Part shown: piece after piece, positions 7,413-12,317 of the stretch
Layout: each line of letters starts with the position of its first letter
Position numbering within the stretch: the first letter of the stretch is position 1
Assembly (NCBI GenBank): GCA_018222695.1
Contig: JAAEZV010000028.1
Span: forward strand, 1 to 12,317
DNA: 12,317 bases
Source of the DNA: Gammaproteobacteria bacterium
Lineage (GTDB): Bacteria > Pseudomonadota > Gammaproteobacteria > Pseudomonadales > Halieaceae
Reading direction: 5' to 3'
Notes under the pieces: model-generated
Databases searched by the model: none
The model's input: the letters and a program-made list of their open reading frames with translations, nothing else
Told to the model about the DNA's origin: nothing
Position numbers and translations under genes: made by a program

Positions 7413-8336
7413 ATGGACCAATTATTGGCACTGAAGTACTTCTGCAAGGTGGCAGAAACGGGCAGCTTTACGAGTGCGGCAAAATCGTTTTCTGTCCCGC
7501 CGTCATCCATATCGCGCCGCGTTTCTGACCTTGAAGCCAGCCTGGGAACCAATCTGCTCAAACGCAGCACCCGGGTGGTGAAGCTCTCTGAGATCGGCGA
7601 AATCTACTTTTCGCAGGTCAGCGACATCCTGCTTCAGCTCGAGCAAAGCAACGAGTCCGTTCGCCTGTATCAGTCGACCCCTATGGGGCAGCTCAAGATC
7701 AGCAGCCAGGTGAGCTTTGGTGAGCAGGTATTGTTCCCACTCCTAGAGGAATTCCGCACGCGCTACCCCGAAATCATTCTGGATATCAGCCTGAGTGACG
7801 CCTTGTCTTCACTGAGTCACGACGATGTCGACGTGGCGATCAGAGGCGGCTATGCGCCTGACGAACGCGTGCACGCGCTTCGCCTCATGGCGAACGACTT
7901 CGTCCCGGTTGCGGCGCCGTCGTATCTCCGCGCGAGTGGCACACCCGAGGATGGGTTCCAACTGCGCAGCCATCAGGGGTTATTTTTTCGGACGCCTAGA
8001 GGCCCCTCACCGTGGCTTTATAAACAGGATGACCAATGGCATGACGTATCCGGGCATCCGGCCGCCATCTCCAATAATGCCCAGTGGCTGAAGGAACTGG
8101 GTCTCGCTGGCAAGGGAATCATGATGACACCGAAGTGGTTTGTTGACCCATTTCTCAAAACAGGTGAATTCGTTGAGCTTCTCAACGACTCAGTGTTGAG
8201 CGTGAACCAAGACCCTGACTTCGCCATTTATTTGCTCTACCAAAAACCACGATACCTCGTGCCCAAAGTGAAGGTATTCGTGGACTTTCTCGTCGAGAAA
8301 TTAATGCGCAATGACCCGAAAGTGAACATGGGCTAA
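7413..8336 (+). CDS. LysR-family transcriptional regulator
   Basis: 307 residues, standard for the family. The N-terminal winged helix-turn-helix is clear: FCKVAETGSFTSAAKSFSV (10-28) then SSISRRVSDLEASLGTNLLKR (31-51), followed by the linker helix (60-85). The rest is the periplasmic-binding-like effector domain, with GQLKISSQVSFGE at 92-104 and DVDVAIRGG at 138-146. The linker and effector pattern resemble the CrgA/DsdC-like branch of short-chain effector regulators. The ATG has GGGAG at 7402-7406, spaced 6 bases; an ATG at 7408 is out of frame. It is divergent from the MDR reductase with an operator-like dyad between them, so it probably regulates the reductase, cytochrome and monooxygenase group in response to a substrate or intermediate. 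Its stop codon overlaps that of the convergent 2OG oxygenase gene by four bases (CTAA, 8333-8336), leaving no room for a terminator between them. Confidence 0.93.
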   Translation: MDQLLALKYFCKVAETGSFTSAAKSFSVPPSSISRRVSDLEASLGTNLLKRSTRVVKLSEIGEIYFSQVSDILLQLEQSNESVRLYQSTPMGQLKISSQVSFGEQVLFPLLEEFRTRYPEIILDISLSDALSSLSHDDVDVAIRGGYAPDERVHALRLMANDFVPVAAPSYLRASGTPEDGFQLRSHQGLFFRTPRGPSPWLYKQDDQWHDVSGHPAAISNNAQWLKELGLAGKGIMMTPKWFVDPFLKTGEFVELLNDSVLSVNQDPDFAIYLLYQKPRYLVPKVKVFVDFLVEKLMRNDPKVNMG

Positions 8337-9178
8337 CGATTTGCCGTGAGCCTGCCCTCTAGCTGAGCAAACAAATCGTCCACCGAGGAGCTGCCCTGCT
8401 CCTCTCCCGTGGCATTGAACTGCCACAACATGCCGTCGAGGTCCGGGTTAGCAAAATAGACGATACCATGACGAACCGGATCACTGGATTGCTGGCTCAC
8501 CACGCGGTGCGTCACTGCGCTGACCGCGCGATCAGAGTGAGCGGTGATGAAGTTGAGCGCCTCACCAAAGTTGATGATGAAGTGCCCGGGCAAGACCGGT
8601 ACGGCTTCAAACTCGCCGCCCACCTCAATCTGTAAACCCGGTGCGCTGGCATCAAGAATGGTGACAAACCCGTAGTCGGTGTGGGGGCGCAGCCCCCAGT
8701 CAGGGGTCCGGGTGTCGTAGTGAACGAAATTCAGAAACGCATCACCCCCGCCTGACGCGTATCCCCCCGAAGCGCGATCCCATAGCGCTTTGGGAATGCC
8801 CGACTGACGGAAGACCGCACAAATAATCGCGATGCCAATGGCGTCGAGCTGGCGACCGAATGACGCGATATGTTCTGGGTAGTGCTGATCCCACCGCTCA
8901 CGGCGAAGCGCCAGCTTGGTCTGCTGGTTGTTCTCGAGCGCAATGAATCCTTCTAACTCGCCATATTGCGGGACTTGCCGATAAGGGCTGTCGGATGCAA
9001 CCAACTCCCTGCCAAATTGACGCGCACATTCGAGGTCCAAATCGTCGGGGATTTTCAGGTAGAAAAGACCCAACTCCCAGGCCCGATCGAGAGCTTCGGG
9101 GCTTGCAAAGAAGAGCTGGCGCCCCGTTGAGGCTGAATCATCTGAGAGCGTGGCAACCGGGATTTGTGAGTTCCGCAT
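8333..9178 (-). CDS. 2-oxoglutarate/Fe(II)-dependent oxygenase, isopenicillin N synthase-like
   Basis: 281 residues, slightly shorter than the 310-350 usual for the isopenicillin N synthase/plant dioxygenase family. The iron-binding triad is visible as H166-x-D168 in RPHTDYGFVTIL and H224 in AVTHRVV. R236 in PVRHG, 12 residues after the distal histidine, is the likely 2-oxoglutarate carboxylate anchor, although the usual R-x-S is here R-H-G. The stretch LQIEVGGEFEAVPVLPGHFIINFGEAL (182-208) is the conserved jelly-roll core. The N-terminal DIOX_N part is short. The enzyme should couple decarboxylation of 2-oxoglutarate to hydroxylation, desaturation or ring modification of a small molecule in the cytoplasm. 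It is the last gene of the sulfatase-GST operon, 39 bases after the GST stop. Its ribosome site is weak (GATGGG close to the ATG), suggesting coupled or low translation. Its stop overlaps that of the LysR gene. Confidence 0.87.
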   Translation of the reverse strand: MRNSQIPVATLSDDSASTGRQLFFASPEALDRAWELGLFYLKIPDDLDLECARQFGRELVASDSPYRQVPQYGELEGFIALENNQQTKLALRRERWDQHYPEHIASFGRQLDAIGIAIICAVFRQSGIPKALWDRASGGYASGGGDAFLNFVHYDTRTPDWGLRPHTDYGFVTILDASAPGLQIEVGGEFEAVPVLPGHFIINFGEALNFITAHSDRAVSAVTHRVVSQQSSDPVRHGIVYFANPDLDGMLWQFNATGEEQGSSSVDDLFAQLEGRLTANR

Positions 9179-9217
9179 GACCCATCTTACTCAAAAGCCC
9201 TTGCATGCCGCATGCGG

Positions 9218-10345
9218 TCACTGCCAAACCTCAAGGTTCTCTGACCGAACGATGCGGCGACTGAGTACTGCGGCCAGAAGCCTATCCATATTGCATCCCG
9301 CCAGTATTGATCTAACCGCTGTCTGCTTTTCATCAGACAATGCTATGACGGCATCCTGCACCCGTTGCAGGAGATAAAACCGATGCGGCTGGGCAAGTGC
9401 CGTGATGGTCTCACCCCGCACGGTGAAGTCAGCCGTGCCTAAGGCCTCCGCGAGGCGCCCCACAGCGACCGTGCCCGATTCGGGCTGATGCTCCGCTAGC
9501 CAGTTGTTAATAAGCTCTGCCGCGGCCAGCGTCTCGGGCACAAAATCCTCGGCCAGCATTTTCAGTACCGGTATGAGCGTCTCCGGCACCTCGTCATTCG
9601 CCAGAAAATCGCTGCCGGTACTAAAGAATTCCGGCACATCTTGATCTTCACGATTCATCCGCTCTACCCACCGATACACAGCTGGCGCGCGCTGTTGCAT
9701 GAGCCGCGCGGGATACGGGTCGCGCCCTAAATGCGCATACATTGGCGCGAGCAATCCGAAGTCACCAATGCAGGGCCGCCAGCCTAAAAGGTATGGGTAA
9801 TGTTCGAAGTGGGTATTCAGCGCATCGAGAAATTCAAGGTAGAGGGCCTCGACCACGGCCTGACTCTGCTCTGTCACTCCAAAAATCATCGCCGCGTGAC
9901 GCATGCGATTCATCATCGCCTCGGTTTTGTCCTGACGTTCCGGCACATCGCGCTGCGAGTGCAAAAAGTGGAAGCGCACGAACTCGAGATTGTCGTCGGG
10001 GAAATTCCAACGGTAGTGCATAGCCGGTCGCAGAAGGCCGTCGGTGCCGATCACATCAAACAAGGCGCTGATCACTTGCTGGCACGCACCTGGGGGCTGA
10101 CAGGGCCGCCCGCTCGCCGCCTCAAAGTGCTCAATGATGGCACCTCCATCGCGAATCACTTCGCCCTCTGGGGTCACCAAAGTGGGGATGGTCGCCAGTT
10201 TGCCTTTGGGGAGCACCTCCGCCTTGAAACTCTCGTGCCCTGTTGAGCGCTCCTCAAAGGGGATGTGGTTTTTTATGAGGTAACTGCGAGCACGCCCAGA
10301 GTAGAGCGAGTGCGGCATGGCATAGAGGATGTGCGACTTGTTCAT
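9218..10345 (-). CDS. Glutathione S-transferase-like protein with long C-terminal extension
   Basis: 375 residues against about 200-230 for a normal GST. Residues 4-80 form the thioredoxin-like N-domain: LYAMPHSLYSGRARSYLI (7-24), the cis-proline motif ATIPTLV (51-57; P54), and RDGGAIIEHFE (65-75), where canonical GSTs have E/Q-S contacting the glutathione gamma-glutamyl group and here D66-G67 stand instead. The helical C-domain covers about 90-235, including YLLGWRPCIGDFGLLAPMY (185-203) with the conserved N-capping D195 but without the usual Ser/Thr. About 140 further residues (236-375) are mostly helical, and I cannot assign them to a domain. It may bind glutathione, act on a reactive or epoxide intermediate, or be a non-catalytic GST relative. 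It starts one base after the sulfatase stop (TAG-C-ATG), so translation is almost certainly coupled, and it is followed by the 2OG oxygenase. Confidence 0.8.
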   Translation of the reverse strand: MNKSHILYAMPHSLYSGRARSYLIKNHIPFEERSTGHESFKAEVLPKGKLATIPTLVTPEGEVIRDGGAIIEHFEAASGRPCQPPGACQQVISALFDVIGTDGLLRPAMHYRWNFPDDNLEFVRFHFLHSQRDVPERQDKTEAMMNRMRHAAMIFGVTEQSQAVVEALYLEFLDALNTHFEHYPYLLGWRPCIGDFGLLAPMYAHLGRDPYPARLMQQRAPAVYRWVERMNREDQDVPEFFSTGSDFLANDEVPETLIPVLKMLAEDFVPETLAAAELINNWLAEHQPESGTVAVGRLAEALGTADFTVRGETITALAQPHRFYLLQRVQDAVIALSDEKQTAVRSILAGCNMDRLLAAVLSRRIVRSENLEVWQ

Positions 10346-10346
10346 G

Positions 10347-12161
10347 CTAGGGTTTTCGCCTCATGCGATAGGCCACCAAAAATGGCAACAGGATCAGCAA
10401 CGTGACAAGCCCTACCAGCAACGGGGTGCGCCACTGTTGGTGAAGCGTATTGATCAGTAACTGCTTGATATGGCCGTACCCCGCTGGCATATCCAGCACC
10501 TTGTTCTCACGTTGATAGCGCTCGTAGGCAGACAACATCTGCTGCAGGCGCGCGGGCTCTTCTTGCACAAGGTCTCGAGTCTCGCCCGGGTCCTTTTTGA
10601 TATTAAACAGGCGCCACTCGCCGTCACCCAACGGTTTGCGGTTCACGACAATTTTGTAATCGCCCTGAAATAACGCGGCATTGCCCGCCAACTCATACCC
10701 AACCGCGTCATCAGAGCTGTATACCCCCTCGGCGCGTCCCGACAGTACCGGGGACAGGTCGCGACCAATGATGGATTCCACGGGACGACCCCCGTGCCGA
10801 CCGTCAGGAGGCTTCACACCTGCAAAGGCGAGCACCGTCGGCGTGATGTCTGTCACAAAGGAAAAGGCATCGCTCAGCACACCCTGTCTGGGTAAAGCAG
10901 CGCCGGCAACAATCAGCGGCACCCGCATGCCTCCCTCGCCTGCATAAAACTTGTAGTAGGCCAGAGGGCTCACTGCCGCGCTGGCAAAGCTGGGACTGAT
11001 GGTGTTGTAGCTACCCTTTAAACCTAGCGTCTCGTAGTCGGTGTTGTAGCCCAGCGCACTCGTTTGTCGTGAAGTAATGAAGCCATCTGGGTCAGCAGAT
11101 CCCGACGCCTCGGCGCCGTTATCAGAGGTAAAGATGAAGATCGTATTGTCGAACTGACCCTGACTTTTCAGATAAGCAATCAACCGACCAATGTGGTGGT
11201 CCATCGCTTCGACCATCCCCGCATAAACGGCCATCCGTTTGGCTTCATAGCGCTGCTGATCCGCATCGAGTGCCTGCCAGTCTCCGGTGGTCGGCATACC
11301 GACCATCTCAACATCCGACGGGATCACGCCCAGTGCGCCGGCGCGGCGCCGGCGCGCTTCCCGAATCGCATCCCAACCCTCGTCATACTTTCCCATGTAC
11401 GGGTCAATGAAGTCCTGCGGTGCCTGTACCGGTATGTGCACCGCCTGAAAAGGCAGATACGCGAAGAACGGCTGCGCGTCATCAATATGGCTATCAATAA
11501 ACTCGATGGTTTTATCGACCAAAAATCGCGAGGAATAGAAATCCTCGGGCAACTGGTAAGGCTCGCCGTCCGCATACCAGTTAGCTTTGTCATAGAGCGG
11601 GATGTAGGGCCGCTGCTCCCAGTTGTCGGCACCGGAGTCAGCCAGCGCGACCGTGCGCTCAAACCCCCGCTGGCTGGGTAGCAGGCCGGGCGCGCTACCG
11701 AGATGCCACTTGCCCGCCATATAGGTGTGATACCCCGCGTCCTCCAACAACGTTGCCACGGTCACCACGTTGTGACCGAGCACCCCCTGGTAGTGCTCAT
11801 AACGCCGCTGTTCAGGGGCCAGCATTTCAGGAATATTCGGCACACCCGCCAAGTGGGCATCGACTCCCGTCAGCAGCATGGCCCGCGCAGGCGCACAATT
11901 GGCAGCCGTGTGATAGTTGGTAAAGCTCACCCCCGCCGCGGCCAGTGCCGACAGGCTAGGTGTGCTGATCTCGCTGCCATAAGGCGCGATGTCAGAGAAG
12001 CCCAAGTCATCGGCGAGGATTAAAACGATGTTAGGTGGGCGCCGTACGGACTCAGTTTTAACCTCGCTGGAGTCAGCAAGTGACCGTTCAACCGCTGCAC
12101 TGACGGCTGCTGCGGCCAGCCCGATTGAGAGCAGAACACAACAGAGAGTAAAACGTCTCAA
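10347..12161 (-). CDS. Exported, probably membrane-anchored arylsulfatase (formylglycine type)
   Basis: 604 residues from a TTG start; no ATG or GTG exists in frame back to the TGA at 12198-12200. A signal peptide is clear: MRR, a hydrophobic core, then AVSA (cleavage near 23). The sulfatase signature C89-A-P-A-R93 followed by AMLLTG gives the cysteine to be converted to formylglycine. Metal and sulfate ligands are in place: D51-D52 in LADDLG, K151 and H153 in GKWHLG, H242 in VHIP, D347-N348 in TSDNGA and K382 in LKGSY. The C-terminal subdomain (about 485-560, WRLFNIKKDPGETRDL) is typical. A membrane helix at about 580-597 followed by RMRRKP suggests anchoring with the enzyme in the periplasm. 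It hydrolyses a sulfate ester; aryl, steroid or carbohydrate sulfates are all possible. No maturase gene is in the window. It lies 4 bases after a truncated membrane-protein gene and 1 base before the GST gene. Confidence 0.93.
   Translation of the reverse strand: MRRFTLCCVLLSIGLAAAAVSAAVERSLADSSEVKTESVRRPPNIVLILADDLGFSDIAPYGSEISTPSLSALAAAGVSFTNYHTAANCAPARAMLLTGVDAHLAGVPNIPEMLAPEQRRYEHYQGVLGHNVVTVATLLEDAGYHTYMAGKWHLGSAPGLLPSQRGFERTVALADSGADNWEQRPYIPLYDKANWYADGEPYQLPEDFYSSRFLVDKTIEFIDSHIDDAQPFFAYLPFQAVHIPVQAPQDFIDPYMGKYDEGWDAIREARRRRAGALGVIPSDVEMVGMPTTGDWQALDADQQRYEAKRMAVYAGMVEAMDHHIGRLIAYLKSQGQFDNTIFIFTSDNGAEASGSADPDGFITSRQTSALGYNTDYETLGLKGSYNTISPSFASAAVSPLAYYKFYAGEGGMRVPLIVAGAALPRQGVLSDAFSFVTDITPTVLAFAGVKPPDGRHGGRPVESIIGRDLSPVLSGRAEGVYSSDDAVGYELAGNAALFQGDYKIVVNRKPLGDGEWRLFNIKKDPGETRDLVQEEPARLQQMLSAYERYQRENKVLDMPAGYGHIKQLLINTLHQQWRTPLLVGLVTLLILLPFLVAYRMRRKP
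11335..11355. repeat. Perfect 21-base all-GC palindrome inside the sulfatase gene
   Basis: The self-complementary 10-mer GCGCCGGCGC occurs at 11335-11344 and again at 11346-11355 with one G between, so the 21 bases are at once a tandem repeat and a near-perfect inverted repeat made only of G and C. It encodes the arginine-rich segment REARRRRAGA (about residues 267-276), a place where related sulfatases also tend to be Arg/Lys-rich. The protein sequence therefore explains the GC richness but not the exact symmetry. Confidence 0.7.
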
Positions 12162-12165
12162 GCGC

Positions 12166-12317
12166 TCAACCCTGAGCGGGAAGTCGACGCGATGCGATCA
12201 GTAAAATCAGCGCCACAACGACCTCGGGCGCGATGAGACCGGTCGCCAGCGCGGCATCATGCAGCAGCCAGGCCAGAATGCGTCCAACGGCAGTCAGCGA
12301 GAGCAAAATCATCGGCG
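12166..12317 (-). CDS. C-terminal part of a small membrane protein (DUF4345-like), truncated by window edge
   Basis: Only the last 49 codons are inside the window; the gene continues beyond 12317. The tail contains two hydrophobic helices joined by a short polar turn: ILLSLTAVGRILAWLLHDAA and IAPEVVVALILLIAS, then RRLPAQG and a TGA at 12166-12168. The GR before helix 3 and the basic end after helix 4 resemble the closing half of four-helix DUF4345 proteins; this family call is by memory and modest. The TGA is four bases before the sulfatase TTG, so the two genes are surely cotranscribed and probably translationally coupled. Function is unknown. Confidence 0.6.
   Translation of the reverse strand, partial: PMILLSLTAVGRILAWLLHDAALATGLIAPEVVVALILLIASRRLPAQG

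Noticed and set aside
9800..10246. Plus-strand open frame of 148 codons inside the GST gene, and a 162-codon one inside the sulfatase (11193-11681).
   Set aside because: Both are antisense shadows of strongly supported genes, with no ribosome sites or recognisable motifs.

Overview
The window looks like an accessory, catabolic stretch of a Gram-negative proteobacterial chromosome. A marine gammaproteobacterium of the Halieaceae/Spongiibacteraceae kind is my best guess. That guess rests on moderate GC content, the style of the genes (3-ketosteroid-dehydrogenase-like flavoprotein, Baeyer-Villiger-type monooxygenase, b561 cytochrome, exported sulfatase, GST) and memory of similar gene sets; no rRNA or marker gene is present to prove it. 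I see no CRISPR array, tRNA, phage gene, complete insertion sequence or toxin/antitoxin pair.

Left part, plus strand (1-3494): a short leader, then a KstD-like FAD dehydrogenase (270-1919). Directly abutting its stop is a well-formed ribosome site and GTG start of a Rossmann-type protein whose homology breaks off after about 12 codons (1919-2086). The break lies next to a candidate small inverted-repeat element (1962-2105). An MFS transporter follows (2262-3494); it may really start at an ATC codon at 2211.

Middle part, minus strand (3614-7284): read from right to left, an MDR-family NADP-dependent oxidoreductase, a b561-type membrane cytochrome with an extra N-terminal membrane region, and a flavin monooxygenase with the Baeyer-Villiger fingerprint. 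A LysR-family regulator (7413-8336) is divergent from the reductase. The shared 128-base intergenic region holds a perfect 8+9+8 dyad of the T-N11-A type, so the regulator probably controls the reductase and perhaps the cytochrome and monooxygenase behind it.

Right part, minus strand (8333-12317): a tightly packed operon, right to left, of a truncated small membrane protein (DUF4345-like tail), a secreted or anchored formylglycine-type sulfatase, a GST-fold protein with a long C-terminal extension, and an isopenicillin-N-synthase-like 2OG-Fe(II) oxygenase. Gaps are 4, 1 and 39 bases. Its last gene and the LysR gene converge with overlapping stop codons.

As a working hypothesis (inference), the genes form a toolkit for a cyclic, possibly steroid- or terpenoid-like and possibly sulfated, compound. 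The sulfatase would remove sulfate in the periplasm, the MFS protein would move substrate or product, the KstD-like enzyme would desaturate a cyclic ketone, the MDR enzyme would reduce an enone, and the monooxygenase and 2OG oxygenase would oxidise the ring. No substrate can be read from the sequence.
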